Shown here piece by piece: positions 54,353-63,031 of a DNA stretch of 64,000 nt. Location: assembly GCF_013386585.1 (NCBI RefSeq), contig NZ_JACARO010000011.1, positions 186,001 to 250,000 of the forward strand, given 5' to 3'. The first letter of the stretch is position 1, and every line of letters starts with the position of its first letter. The position numbers were made by a program, and so were the translations under genes. The notes beneath the pieces were generated by a model, which saw only the letters and a program-made list of their open reading frames with translations, did not search any database and was not told where the DNA came from. This stretch comes from Pseudomonas sp. P7548 (GTDB taxonomy: Bacteria; Pseudomonadota; Gammaproteobacteria; Pseudomonadales; Pseudomonadaceae).

Positions 54353-54380
54353 CAAAAATGGGGCGTTTGCACGCCCCATT
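54353..54380 (-). terminator. Terminator after dksA
   Basis: On the minus strand AATGGGGCGT-gcaa-ACGCCCCATT is followed by TTTTG. It separates dksA from gluQ. Confidence 0.88.
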
Positions 54381-54398
54381 CGTTCAGCCCGGCAGGGA

Positions 54399-54842
54399 TT
54401 ACTTGCCGACCTGTTTTTCCTTGATTTCAGCCAAGGTCTTGCAGTCTACGCAGAGGTCCGCGGTAGGGCGGGCTTCCAGGCGACGGATACCGATCTCGAC
54501 GCCGCAGGATTCGCACCAGCCATATTCCTCGTCTTCGATCAGTTGCAGTGTCTTGTCGATTTTCTTGATCAGCTTGCGCTCGCGATCACGGGCGCGCAGT
54601 TCGAGGGCGAATTCCTCTTCCTGGCTGGCACGGTCTGCCGGGTCAGGAAAGTTGGCTGCTTCGTCCTTCATGTGGTCAACCGTGCGGTCGACTTCCTGCA
54701 TCAAGTCCTGCTTCCACTTCTTCAGAATATTGGAGAAGTGCTTGCGCATGGGCTCGCTCATGTACTCCTCACCCTTTGCCTCGACATAGGGTGTGAAGCC
54801 GCTGAGGCCTGAGGATTGTTGTTGCTTTGCTTGGGTGGACAT
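54399..54842 (-). CDS. dksA: RNA polymerase-binding transcription factor DksA
   Basis: DksA binds the polymerase secondary channel and, with ppGpp, mediates the stringent response. The 147-residue protein has a coiled coil with the acidic tip motif DPADRASQEEEF (Asp67 and Asp70). A C4 zinc finger follows with Cys110, Cys113, Cys131 and Cys134 (WCESCGVEIGIRR, LCVDC), and a C-terminal helix. I start at ATG 54842 (MSTQAKQQQ); the frame extends six codons further upstream without support. Confidence 0.97.
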   Translation of the reverse strand: MSTQAKQQQSSGLSGFTPYVEAKGEEYMSEPMRKHFSNILKKWKQDLMQEVDRTVDHMKDEAANFPDPADRASQEEEFALELRARDRERKLIKKIDKTLQLIEDEEYGWCESCGVEIGIRRLEARPTADLCVDCKTLAEIKEKQVGK

Positions 54843-55163
54843 GAATAGACCGCCTCTCACTCTTCTAATCCATTGCGCAGGATTGCAACGTCACCGACAC
54901 CTGCCGGCCCTGCGGCTGCAAGCGGGCGAACTTACCAGATAGATTCGGGGTGCGCCACTCCCGGTTGTCGAGGCCCATCGCGCGCGGGTTGCAAACGGTA
55001 GCAGCCCGCCATGGCTGGTTATGAGGAGTCTCGAGTGTTGATTTTAGTCGTTTTGCAAGCGCCTGCCCGGTTCATCGCAGGCCACCGGGCAGGCAATAGA
55101 ACATGTTTTACGGCGCGGGTTCGGTAGAATCCAGATTTTGTCCTCACCGTCTAAGGAAGGCTA
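54843..55163. other. 321-bp divergent region, dksA and aminotransferase
   Basis: The one clear structure is an 11-bp inverted repeat, GCCTGCCCGGT (55061-55071) and ACCGGGCAGGC (55084-55094), with a 12-bp loop. It has no U-run and may be an operator or mRNA hairpin in the aminotransferase leader. I found no ORF and no promoter I would defend. Confidence 0.5.
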
Positions 55164-56336
55164 ATGGCTCAGCCCTACAGTGCGCGCAGTCGCGCCATCG
55201 AACCTTTTCATGTCATGGCGTTGCTGGCGCGCGCCAATGAGCTGCAGGCTGCGGGTCATGACGTGATCCACCTGGAGATCGGCGAGCCGGACTTCACCAC
55301 GGCCGAGCCGATCATCCAGGCCGGCCAGGCCGCGCTGGCGAACGGCAAGACGCGCTACACCGCAGCCCGTGGCCTGCCGGAATTGCGTGAGGCCATCAGC
55401 GGTTTTTACGGGCAACGCTACGGTTTGAGCGTGGACCCTGAGCGCATCCTGATCACCCCCGGTGGTTCGGGCGCGCTGTTGCTGGCGAGCAGTCTGTTGG
55501 TCGACCCGGGCAAGCATTGGCTGCTGGCGGACCCAGGTTACCCGTGTAATCGGCATTTCCTGCGGCTGGTGGAGGGCGCGGCCCAATTGGTGCCGGTGGG
55601 GCCTGAGGTTCGCTATCAGCTGACCGCCGACCTGGTGGCCAGGCATTGGGACCAGGACAGTGTTGGCGCGCTCGTGGCGTCGCCCGCCAACCCGACCGGA
55701 ACCATTCTTGCGCGAGATGAGTTGGCCAGCCTGTCGAATGCGATCAAGGCACGTAATGGTCACCTGGTGGTCGACGAGATCTACCACGGCCTCACCTATG
55801 GCACAGACGCTGCCAGCGTGCTGGAAGTCGACGATGACGCCTTTGTCCTGAATAGTTTTTCGAAGTATTTCGGAATGACCGGCTGGCGCCTGGGATGGCT
55901 GGTGGCGCCACCGGCGGCGGTGAGCGAGCTGGAGAAGCTGGCGCAAAACCTCTACATCAGTGCGCCGAGCATGGCCCAATACGCGGCTTTGGCCTGTTTC
56001 GCCCCGCAAACCCTGAGCATTCTGGAAGAGCGCCGCGCCGAGTTTGGCCGTCGTCGCGACTTCCTGCTGCCAGCGTTGCGTGAACTGGGGTTCGGCATTG
56101 CAGTGGAGCCAGAGGGGGCGTTCTATTTGTACGCTGATATCAGCGCGTTTGGCGGTGATGCCTTCGCGTTCTGCCGGCATTTCCTCGAAACCGAGCACGT
56201 CGCTTTTACCCCCGGGCTGGACTTTGGCCGCCATCAGGCGGGGCATCATGTGCGTTTTGCCTACACGCAAAACCTCGATCGACTGCAGGAGGCGGTGGAG
56301 CGTATCGCCCGTGGCTTGCGGAGCTGGCAAGGCTGA
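55164..56336 (+). CDS. PLP-dependent aminotransferase, class I/II
   Basis: This 390-residue cytosolic enzyme is a fold-type I aminotransferase. It shows [31 protein letters not shown], the [11 protein letters not shown] substrate motif, the [12 protein letters not shown]sp, the PLP-binding Lys234 in [15 protein letters not shown] and the C-terminal Arg in HHVRFAYTQ. The subgroup resembles aspartate/alanine-type enzymes, but I cannot give the substrate. Its stop overlaps the sfsA start by one base (TGATG). Confidence 0.9.
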   Translation: MAQPYSARSRAIEPFHVMALLARANELQAAGHDVIHLEIGEPDFTTAEPIIQAGQAALANGKTRYTAARGLPELREAISGFYGQRYGLSVDPERILITPGGSGALLLASSLLVDPGKHWLLADPGYPCNRHFLRLVEGAAQLVPVGPEVRYQLTADLVARHWDQDSVGALVASPANPTGTILARDELASLSNAIKARNGHLVVDEIYHGLTYGTDAASVLEVDDDAFVLNSFSKYFGMTGWRLGWLVAPPAAVSELEKLAQNLYISAPSMAQYAALACFAPQTLSILEERRAEFGRRRDFLLPALRELGFGIAVEPEGAFYLYADISAFGGDAFAFCRHFLETEHVAFTPGLDFGRHQAGHHVRFAYTQNLDRLQEAVERIARGLRSWQG

Positions 56337-57049
56337 TGCGCTTTCATCCTCCCCTCGAAGAAGGGCGGCTGATTCGCCGCTACAAGCGTTTTCTCACCGA
56401 TATCGAAACCGTTACCGGCGAGTTGCTGACCATTCACTGCCCGAACACCGGTTCGATGCTCAATTGCATGGTGGAGGGCGGGCAGGTCTGGTTCAGCCGG
56501 TCAACGGACCCCAAGCGCAAGTTGCCGGGCACCTGGGAAATCGCCGAAACGCCCCAGGGGCGCCTCGCGTGCGTCAATACGGCACGGGCCAATCAGTTGG
56601 TTGAGGAGGCGCTACACGCGGGTGTCATCACTGAGCTCAACGGCTTTACTGCCTTGAAGCGTGAAGTGCCCTACGGCCAAGAAAAAAGCCGCATCGACTT
56701 TTGGCTCGATTATCCCCAGGGCTCGGCTTACGTCGAGGTCAAGAGCGTCACGCTGGGTTTTGATGGCTCGACGGTCGCGGCTTTCCCCGACGCCGTCACC
56801 CAGCGCGGTGCCAAGCATTTGCGGGAGCTGGCGCATCTGGCGCGTGAAGGCGTGCGGGCGGTGCAGTTGTATTGCGTCAACCTGTCGGGGGTGGACGCGG
56901 TGCGCCCGGCCGTGGAAATCGATGCCGGTTATGCCGTGGCATTGCGCGAGGCCAAGGCTGCCGGGGTGGAGGTGTTGGCCTATGGCGTGCGGGTAACGCC
57001 TGAAGAAATTTACGTCGACCGACGCCTGGACGTCGTGATGGGCGACTAG
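56336..57049 (+). CDS. sfsA: SfsA family protein
   Basis: The 237-residue protein has the typical SfsA features: [19 protein letters not shown], an OB-fold segment with [12 protein letters not shown], and a nuclease-like domain with the [14 protein letters not shown] and [12 protein letters not shown] motifs, then [15 protein letters not shown] (here [14 protein letters not shown]). SfsA was named for sugar fermentation stimulation in E. coli; DNA binding or nuclease activity is suggested by the fold, not proven. It is coupled to the upstream aminotransferase gene and overlaps the converging Rieske gene by 4 bp. Confidence 0.95.
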   Translation: MRFHPPLEEGRLIRRYKRFLTDIETVTGELLTIHCPNTGSMLNCMVEGGQVWFSRSTDPKRKLPGTWEIAETPQGRLACVNTARANQLVEEALHAGVITELNGFTALKREVPYGQEKSRIDFWLDYPQGSAYVEVKSVTLGFDGSTVAAFPDAVTQRGAKHLRELAHLAREGVRAVQLYCVNLSGVDAVRPAVEIDAGYAVALREAKAAGVEVLAYGVRVTPEEIYVDRRLDVVMGD

Positions 57050-57363
57050 AGTTCCACCCACAACCCCTGTTCGTCCTCGCGACCGGGCAGGGCGGTCAGG
57101 CTTTGGCCGGCGCAAGGGCCGGCGATGCACTCACCGCTTTCGATCAGGAACAGCGCGCCATGGGTGGCGCACTGGATCAGGCTGGCGCTGGTGTCGAGGA
57201 AGTGGTCGGGCTGCCATTCCAACGGGATGCCGCGATGGGGGCAGCGGTTGATATAGAAGTAGGCGACGCCGCCCCGGCGCACGGCCAACAATTTGCAACC
57301 ATCGATTTCAAAACCAAGGCTGCTATTGGGCGCGAGGGTGGCGGAGGGGCAGAGAAACTTCAT
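57046..57363 (-). CDS. Small Rieske [2Fe-2S] protein
   Basis: This 105-residue protein is a bare Rieske domain: the two ligand boxes are CPHRG (Cys41, His43) and CATHG (Cys65, His68). There is no signal sequence or membrane anchor, so it is a cytosolic ferredoxin-like protein, similar to NirD or dioxygenase ferredoxins. Its redox partner is unknown. The gene faces sfsA and shares 4 bp with it. It is divergent from phuT. Confidence 0.88.
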   Translation of the reverse strand: MKFLCPSATLAPNSSLGFEIDGCKLLAVRRGGVAYFYINRCPHRGIPLEWQPDHFLDTSASLIQCATHGALFLIESGECIAGPCAGQSLTALPGREDEQGLWVEL

Positions 57364-57519
57364 TTCAATCCTTAAGTGCCTTGACGTTCAAATGCAAACA
57401 ATTATCAAATGCCGGCTTCGCCCGTCGGCTGACCGGGCGCTCAATACGATGCCTGGCAGGTGCTGTCTGTCACATCCCTGAGTGCTTGATTGGCCCTGCC
57501 CCTGGAAGGAAACCCTGTT

Positions 57520-58398
57520 ATGCGCCTGAGTACCAGCGCTATTGCGCTTGTTGCCTCACTGCTGGTCAACCATGGGGCAGTCGCCTCCGAACTGCCACAA
57601 CGCTGGGTGAGTGCCGGTGGTGCGCTGTCGGAATGGGTGACGGCCTTTGGCGCGGAGTCGAAGTTGGTGGGGGTGGATACCACCAGTCAGCATCCCGAGT
57701 CGCTCAAGGCGCTGCCGAGCATTGGCTACCAGCGGCAGTTGTCGGCTGAAGGCATTCTGAGTTTGCGCCCGCAGATTCTGGTAGGCACCGAGGAAATGGG
57801 GCCGCCGCCCGTGTTGGCCCAGATTCGCGGTGCTGGTGTGCAGGTGGAGTTGTTCTCGGCCCAACCGGACCTGCCGACGTTGAAAGGCAACTTGCAGCAC
57901 TTGGGCAAACTGTTGGGCAGCGAGGCGAAAGCCAACGAATTGTTTACTGGATATGAACAGGCTCTTGAGCAGCAGAAAAGTTGGGTTGCAAAGGCCCAGG
58001 CCGCGCAGAAATCCCCGGGTGTGCTGCTGTTGCTCGGTCACGCGGGTGGCAAGCCGCTGATCGCGGGTAAAGACACGGCTGCCGATTGGATGCTGCAACA
58101 GGCTGGCGGACATAACCTGGCAACCCACAGTGGTTACAAGCCGTTTTCGGTGGAGTCGCTGGCCGGTTTGAGTCCGGATGTTCTGGTGTTTGCTGATCGT
58201 GCCCTTACCGGTGATGCGGCGCGTGCAGCGCTATTCAAGGAAAACCCGATTCTGGCTTCCACACCGGCCGCCAAGCAGGGCCGGGTGTTTGAAGTGGATC
58301 CGACGCTGCTGGTGGGTGGGCTCGGACCGCGTCTGCCGCAAAGCCTGGTGAAGCTGTCTGCCGGGTTTTACCCGTCCCAGGCCAAGCCCGCCCCATGA
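57520..58398 (+). CDS. phuT: Periplasmic haem-binding protein of ABC importer
   Basis: PhuT/HmuT carries haem from the outer-membrane receptor to the inner-membrane permease. The 292-residue protein has a signal peptide (MRLSTSAIALVASLLVNHGAVA), then a cluster A-2 binding fold: RWVSAGGALSEWVTAFGAESKLVGVDTTSQHP, LRPQILVGTEEMGPPPVL and a C-terminal lobe. I start at ATG 57520, with GGAAGGAAA upstream. An AT-rich stretch at 57391-57412 (GCAAACAATTATCAAATGC) is a weak possible Fur site; Fur control is expected but the match is imperfect. phuU follows with a 4-bp overlap. Confidence 0.9.
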   Translation: MRLSTSAIALVASLLVNHGAVASELPQRWVSAGGALSEWVTAFGAESKLVGVDTTSQHPESLKALPSIGYQRQLSAEGILSLRPQILVGTEEMGPPPVLAQIRGAGVQVELFSAQPDLPTLKGNLQHLGKLLGSEAKANELFTGYEQALEQQKSWVAKAQAAQKSPGVLLLLGHAGGKPLIAGKDTAADWMLQQAGGHNLATHSGYKPFSVESLAGLSPDVLVFADRALTGDAARAALFKENPILASTPAAKQGRVFEVDPTLLVGGLGPRLPQSLVKLSAGFYPSQAKPAP

Positions 58399-59432
58399 CG
58401 ACGCTGGTTAAACCCAAAACTCTGTTTATCGGGCTGGTATTGCTGTGTGTGTTGGCGACCTGGCTCTCATTGGCCTTGGGGCCGGTCAGCCTACCGCTGG
58501 TGGATACGCTCAAGGCTGCGTTGCGCTTGATGGGTATACCGATTGAGGCGCAAGGGTTGGAGCAGGCCGAGTTGATCCTGGGGCAGATTCGCCTGCCGCG
58601 AACGTTGCTCGGGCTGGCGGTGGGGGGCGTTTTGGCACTGTCGGGTGTAGCGATGCAGGGATTGTTTCGCAACCCGCTGGCCGATCCAGGGTTGGTGGGG
58701 GTGTCCAGCGGTGCTGCGCTGGGGGCGGCGATTGCGATAGTCGGTGGTTCGTTCTTTGGCGGCCTGCCGGATGCGTTTGGGCCGTATTTATTGTCGCTGT
58801 GTGCGTTCCTCGGGGGGCTCGGGGTGACGGCCCTGGTCTACCGCCTGGGGCGACGTAATGGCCAGACCAACGTGGCAACGATGCTGCTCGCCGGTATTGC
58901 CCTTACAGCCCTCGCCAGTTCGGCGGTTGGGCTGTTTACCTACCTGGCGGATGACGCCACTTTACGCACGCTGACCTTCTGGAACCTGGGCAGCCTCAAT
59001 GGTGCGAGCTATTCGCGGTTGTGGCCGTTGCTGTTGGTGAGTGTCGGTGTGGCGCTGTGGTTGCCGCGGCGGGCCAAGGCGTTGAATGCGCTGTTGCTGG
59101 GAGAGTCCGAGGCCAATCACCTGGGTGTTGATGTCGAGAGGCTTAAGCGTGAGCTGGTCTTCTGTACCGCGCTGGGGGTGGGAGCCGCCGTGGCGGCAGC
59201 CGGCATGATCGGTTTTGTCGGGCTGGTGGTTCCACATCTGGTGCGGTTGCTGGCCGGACCGGATCACCGGGTGTTGTTGCCCGCATCGGTATTGGCAGGG
59301 GCGAGCCTGTTGCTGTTCGCCGATTTGGTGGCTCGCTTGGCGCTGGCGCCGGCTGAGTTGCCGATTGGTATCGTGACTGCGTTTATTGGTGCGCCATTTT
59401 TTCTCTACCTGTTGTTGCGGGGGCGTGCCTGA
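58395..59432 (+). CDS. phuU: Haem ABC transporter permease
   Basis: The 345-residue protein is a BtuC/FecCD-type permease with about ten membrane helices. The family motifs include the [46 protein letters not shown] region, [13 protein letters not shown] and, near the end, [20 protein letters not shown], where it contacts the ATPase. The start overlaps phuT (ATGA) and the end overlaps phuV (TGATG), so all three are translationally coupled. Confidence 0.95.
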   Translation: MTTLVKPKTLFIGLVLLCVLATWLSLALGPVSLPLVDTLKAALRLMGIPIEAQGLEQAELILGQIRLPRTLLGLAVGGVLALSGVAMQGLFRNPLADPGLVGVSSGAALGAAIAIVGGSFFGGLPDAFGPYLLSLCAFLGGLGVTALVYRLGRRNGQTNVATMLLAGIALTALASSAVGLFTYLADDATLRTLTFWNLGSLNGASYSRLWPLLLVSVGVALWLPRRAKALNALLLGESEANHLGVDVERLKRELVFCTALGVGAAVAAAGMIGFVGLVVPHLVRLLAGPDHRVLLPASVLAGASLLLFADLVARLALAPAELPIGIVTAFIGAPFFLYLLLRGRA

Positions 59433-60199
59433 TGCTGCGAGTGGAAGAGCTGCAGATCCGGCGCGGTCACAAGACGGTGCTGGCTGATGTCACCTTGGAC
59501 CTGTTGCCGGGGGAAGTGTTGGGTGTGCTGGGCCCCAACGGGGCGGGCAAAAGTACGTTGCTTGGCGCGTTGTGTGGAGAGTTGCAGCCGGATAAGGGCA
59601 ATGTCTGGCTTGACCAGCACGTGTTGGCTGACTGGAGTGGTTCGCAACGTGCGCAGCGGCTGGCAGTGCTGCCGCAGGTATCGACGCTGGACTTTGCCTT
59701 CCGTGTCGAAGAGGTGGTCGGCATGGGGCGCTTGCCTCATCAGACGGGTCGGGTGCGTGATGATGAAATCATCAGCGCGGCCCTGCAGGCGGCGGATGTG
59801 GGGCACTTGAGTGGCCGCAGCTACCTGGCGCTGTCGGGTGGGGAGCGTCAACGGGTGCATCTTGCGCGGGTGCTCGCACAGTTATGGCCGGGTGAAGCAG
59901 GCCAGACGCTGCTATTGGATGAGCCCACATCGATGCTCGACCCGTTGCACCAGCACACCACCCTGCAGGCTATCCGCCACTTTGCGGATCGGGGGGCGGC
60001 GGTGCTGGTGATCCTCCATGACCTTAACCTGGCAGCGCGTTACTGCGATCGTATCCTGTTGCTGGAACAGGGACGCCCTCATGCGCTGGATATACCTTCG
60101 AAGGTCTTGCTGCCCGAGCCGCTCAAGGCTGTCTTTGGCCTGGAGGTGTTGGTGCAGCCGCATCCCGAACGTGGCCACCCATTGATTATTGCGCGCTGA
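59432..60199 (+). CDS. phuV: Haem ABC transporter ATP-binding protein
   Basis: The 255-residue ATPase has Walker [10 protein letters not shown] at 34-42, the Q-loop region [17 protein letters not shown], the ABC signature [14 protein letters not shown] near 134, and Walker [14 protein letters not shown] near 160, then the VILHDLNLA His loop. It drives haem import with PhuT and PhuU. The TonB-dependent receptor and phuS found with this importer in P. aeruginosa are not adjacent here. prrF lies antisense-facing 19 bp downstream. Confidence 0.95.
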   Translation: MLRVEELQIRRGHKTVLADVTLDLLPGEVLGVLGPNGAGKSTLLGALCGELQPDKGNVWLDQHVLADWSGSQRAQRLAVLPQVSTLDFAFRVEEVVGMGRLPHQTGRVRDDEIISAALQAADVGHLSGRSYLALSGGERQRVHLARVLAQLWPGEAGQTLLLDEPTSMLDPLHQHTTLQAIRHFADRGAAVLVILHDLNLAARYCDRILLLEQGRPHALDIPSKVLLPEPLKAVFGLEVLVQPHPERGHPLIIAR

Positions 60200-60217
60200 A
60201 GTCGATTTATTGCAGGC

Positions 60218-60330
60218 AAAAAAAGACCCGGCAAGAGCCGGGTCAAATAACCGTGATTAGCCTGATGAGGAGATAATCTGAGAGTCCGAACCAATGGTCT
60301 TTCAGTTATCGGCTGATCTCGCGACCAGTT
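60218..60330 (-). ncRNA. prrF: PrrF iron-responsive small RNA
   Basis: The about 113-nt RNA reads on the minus strand from AACTGGTCGCGAGATCAGCC at 60330 to the terminator GACCCGGC-tctt-GCCGGGTC with a seven-T run. The middle has the conserved target-pairing core GACTCTCAGATTATCTCC followed by TCATCAGGCTAATCACGG, which I recognise as PrrF. PrrF, made under iron starvation, represses messages for iron-using proteins such as sodB and TCA enzymes. P. aeruginosa has two tandem copies beside its phu haem locus; here a single copy is next to phuV. The ends are estimated. Confidence 0.93.
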
Positions 60331-60332
60331 GT

Positions 60333-60364
60333 GATAATCATAACGATTCTCATTTGAGAGTCAA
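60333..60364 (-). promoter_or_regulatory. prrF promoter with Fur box
   Basis: GATAATCATAACGATTCTC (60333-60351) matches 15 of 19 positions of the Fur box consensus GATAATGATAATCATTATC. On the minus strand it overlaps a -10 TATGAT (60338-60343) with a -35-like TTGACT (60359-60364, 15-bp spacing). Repression by Fur-Fe(II) follows. Confidence 0.85.
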
Positions 60365-60442
60365 CCTTTGTTTTTTCTTGCTCCTCAAGTTTTCTCAAAC
60401 AGGTGTTTGTCATGCCCGCAAATGCTGGGTCTGATCGTGAAT

Positions 60443-60715
60443 CTAATTCTTCTGCCGCGCTGAAATAGCATCCAACTGACGGTTCAACGCTTCCTTGCGC
60501 TCCGAAGGAATGTCGTTCCAGTGCACATCCATCAATGCGCCTTCGATGGCATACAGCAGCACTTTGGACGCCCGGAATCCACGCGTCCGCACGGCTCGGT
60601 AGGCGTCGACCGCTCCCAGGCGGCGCAGATCGGACGCGCTGTGGATGCCCACCGCATGCAGCCACTGCGCCGACGTCTTGCCAAGATTTTTCAGGTGTTG
60701 CAGCTCATCGTTCAT
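60443..60715 (-). CDS. TfoX C-terminal domain protein
   Basis: The 90-residue protein begins MNDELQHLKNLGKTSAQWLHAVGI and continues SASDLRRLGAVDAYRAVRTRG, the helix-hairpin-helix-like TfoX_C domain seen at the end of the competence regulator TfoX/Sxy. It lacks the N-terminal TfoX domain, so it is a stand-alone version. Function is unknown. AAGGAGG lies 5 nt before ATG 60715; the longer frame to 60766 lacks such a site. Confidence 0.82.
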   Translation of the reverse strand: MNDELQHLKNLGKTSAQWLHAVGIHSASDLRRLGAVDAYRAVRTRGFRASKVLLYAIEGALMDVHWNDIPSERKEALNRQLDAISARQKN

Positions 60716-60872
60716 CAAGCCTCCTTGCGACGGCCGAATGGTGCGGTGGGTATCGTGACCAGGCAAGCCTGAAAAGGAGTGTAGCGCTCAGTAGGAAAAG
60801 CGTAGTTCTTTGGTCAGGAACGGCTGAAAAGCTTATAAGAATGGCGCGAGGATTTTGACAAAAGGCAGGCAT

Positions 60873-60907
60873 AAAACCCCGGCGCGCCTGGGCGTGACCG
60901 GGGTTTT
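60873..60907 (-). terminator. Terminator after the pentapeptide-repeat gene
   Basis: AAAACCCCGG and CCGGGGTTTT form a perfect 10-bp stem around a 15-nt loop; on the minus strand it ends in TTTTAT, 12 bp after the gene. Confidence 0.85.
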
Positions 60908-60918
60908 GGGTAATGGCA

Positions 60919-61263
60919 TTACTTGGTGCGGTAACGCAGACGGGTACCGAAATTGACCGACATGAGGATCTCATCGGCGGTCAGTTCAGGCGGAAAGTAA
61001 GCCCCCGAGATCTGTGCATGGGCCAGGCTGGCGCCTTCCAGTGAGCAGTCGCGCAAGTCCAAACCGCGTAGGTCAGCGGAGCGAAAGTACGCGTCGGTGA
61101 AGTCCACACCGGTAGCGTTCAGCTCACGCAGGTCGAGCCCGCGAAAGTCGCCGCCACGCATATTGATGGCACCGTCTTTGGGGCGCTCCTGGTTGAAACC
61201 TCGGATGTCATCTTTATGCAGGAGCGAGTAGAGCGGGGTATCAAGAAGCTTGGGCTGACTCAT
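60919..61263 (-). CDS. Pentapeptide-repeat protein
   Basis: The 114-residue protein has a short run of A(D/N)LXX-type repeats: GDFRGLDLRELNATGVDFTD, AYFRSADLRGLDLRDCSLEG and ASLAHAQISGAYFP, which fold into a right-handed quadrilateral beta-helix. It lacks a signal peptide. Some larger members mimic DNA and bind gyrase, but this one is short and its role is unknown. Confidence 0.85.
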   Translation of the reverse strand: MSQPKLLDTPLYSLLHKDDIRGFNQERPKDGAINMRGGDFRGLDLRELNATGVDFTDAYFRSADLRGLDLRDCSLEGASLAHAQISGAYFPPELTADEILMSVNFGTRLRYRTK

Positions 61264-61356
61264 GACGGCGACTCCTGTTGGATTTATGACGCCATTATAG
61301 TGCCACTATTGCTTGGTCGTGCGCCCTAAGTCGGTGACACGAGCAAGAAATATTTC

Positions 61357-62913
61357 TTACAGGCCTGGCAGGCGCTGGCGAATGTGGGCGACCAAGGCGT
61401 CGAGTGTCCCGCTTTCATTGGTCTCGACACGATGGCTGAGCAGCAGTTCCTCGGCGGTCAGTGGCTCACGGTTGGCTTGTTGCTCCTCAATGACCGCCAG
61501 TGTTGCGTCGGAAGGATCGTTCTTGTCCGCCTGACGTTGTGCCAGCCAGCTGGCGATAACGGCCTGTGGTGCGTTGCAATCCAGGATCAGGAAAGGAGCG
61601 CCAGTCGCTTCAGCCACTTTGGCGGCGGCGCTGCGCTGTTCGTGCTTCAGGAACGTGGCATCCAGCACCACAGGGAAGCCTGCACGCAGCACGGTATCGG
61701 CAATTTCATTCAGGCGGGCGTAGGTCGCTGCACTGGCGTCGGCTGCATAAATGCCGGCTTGTGGCGTGTTTTCCACCTGTTGTTCACCGAACAGGCGCTT
61801 GCGTTCAACGTCTGAACGCAGGCGCACGGCGCCCAAGGCTTCCACCAGTCGCATCGAGACCTGGCTTTTGCCGACAGCCGAAACGCCGTGGGTAATGGCC
61901 AGGAAGCGCGACGGAATGGTGCTGTAGCTTTCTGCGAGGTTCGCGTAGTTGCGGTACTGGCGCAGGGTGGTGGCGCGTTGTACCGGGCTGGCCTCGCTTG
62001 GCATGCTGAACAGTGCGATCTTGGCACGGACCAAGGCGCGGTAGGCTTTGTAGAAGTTCAGCACTTCAAGGCCTTTGTAGTCGCCTGTCAATTCCAGGTA
62101 CTGGCTGATGAAGCGGCGTGCCAGGGATTTGAGGCCACGGTCTTCCAGGTCCATTGCCAGGAAGCCGGTGTCGGCGTAGACGTCGGTGAAGCGGAACGGC
62201 TCGTTGAATTCGATGCAGTCGAAGATCACTACACGACCATTGATCAAGGTGGCGTTGCCCAGGTGGATGTCACCGTGGCATTCGCGAGTGAAGCCGTCGA
62301 GCTTGCGCTGGGCGAGCAAGGGCTTGAGACGCTCGAAACTGCTTTCGGCCCAGGCTTGCAGGGCTTCGAGTTGAACCAGGTCGGCCTTGTCGCTAAGGAA
62401 CGGGCGGATCTGTTCGAAGTTCTGCCGCACCGGTGCCATCACTTCGTCCGGTGTACCGGCCGGGTGATCCTGCGGCACTTTCGGGGCTGTCAGGTGAAAG
62501 TGTGCAATCTGTTTGGCCATCTCATCGATGTGCGCGCTGGTCAGTTCGCCATTGGCTTGCAAGGTGCTGAGCAGTTGGCTTTGTGGGAACTGGCGCATTT
62601 TCAGCGCGTACTCGATCACCGGGCCTTCACCGCCCAATTGCGGGGCTTCGGCGGTACCGGTAATCGGCAGCACTTCAAGATACAAATCTTCGGTCAGGCG
62701 CCCGTTCAGGCGCAGTTCTTCGTTGCAGAAGTGGCCGCGGTCTTCCAGGGCCGTGAAGTTGAGAAAGCCGAAGTTCATCGGCTTCTTCAATTTATAGGCG
62801 TAGGGGCCGGTCAGGATCACCCAGGAGATATGGGTTTCGATGACTTGAAACGCTTCAACCGGGTGTGGGTATAAAGCGGGGTTTTGCAGGGCAGCGATCA
62901 GGGACTGGCTCAC
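61357..62913 (-). CDS. Phosphotransferase/P-loop kinase fusion protein
   Basis: The 518-residue protein joins two domains. The N-terminal part is an aminoglycoside phosphotransferase-like kinase with ATP-binding GPYAYKLKKPMNFGF, the catalytic Brenner motif CHGDIHLGN (212-220) and the metal-binding IFDCIEFNEPFRF. The C-terminal part is a P-loop NTPase (about 335-515) with a Walker A, GVSAVGKS (343-350), and segments like small-molecule or nucleoside kinases (VVLDATFLKHEQRSAAAKVAE). No aminoglycoside resistance is implied. The substrate is unknown. It is divergent from mrcB. Confidence 0.8.
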   Translation of the reverse strand: MSQSLIAALQNPALYPHPVEAFQVIETHISWVILTGPYAYKLKKPMNFGFLNFTALEDRGHFCNEELRLNGRLTEDLYLEVLPITGTAEAPQLGGEGPVIEYALKMRQFPQSQLLSTLQANGELTSAHIDEMAKQIAHFHLTAPKVPQDHPAGTPDEVMAPVRQNFEQIRPFLSDKADLVQLEALQAWAESSFERLKPLLAQRKLDGFTRECHGDIHLGNATLINGRVVIFDCIEFNEPFRFTDVYADTGFLAMDLEDRGLKSLARRFISQYLELTGDYKGLEVLNFYKAYRALVRAKIALFSMPSEASPVQRATTLRQYRNYANLAESYSTIPSRFLAITHGVSAVGKSQVSMRLVEALGAVRLRSDVERKRLFGEQQVENTPQAGIYAADASAATYARLNEIADTVLRAGFPVVLDATFLKHEQRSAAAKVAEATGAPFLILDCNAPQAVIASWLAQRQADKNDPSDATLAVIEEQQANREPLTAEELLLSHRVETNESGTLDALVAHIRQRLPGL

Positions 62914-62995
62914 GGGCGATCCTTCAAAGTCGGGGGGAAATCATGGCGGGCATTATGGCCGCTACGAGCGGTCGTGCAAACCGCTGTCCGGCTCA

Positions 62996-63023
62996 TGTTG
63001 ATGATCAATAAAGTGCGTATAAT
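62996..63023 (+). promoter_or_regulatory. Putative promoter with TATAAT just before mrcB
   Basis: A consensus -10 TATAAT at 63018-63023 ends 8 bp before the mrcB ATG, with a weak -35 TGTTGA 16 bp upstream. The expected start site is at about 63030, so the mRNA would have almost no leader. Confidence 0.55.
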
Positions 63024-63031
63024 CCGCCGCC

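Noticed and set aside
57391..57412. Fur box upstream of phuT as a separate feature
   Set aside because: Only about 10 of 19 positions match the standard consensus; it is mentioned as a weak candidate in the phuT entry instead.
61357..62913. Aminoglycoside resistance gene
   Set aside because: The kinase motifs are shared by a broad superfamily, the fusion to a P-loop domain is unlike resistance enzymes, and the genomic context is core chromosome.
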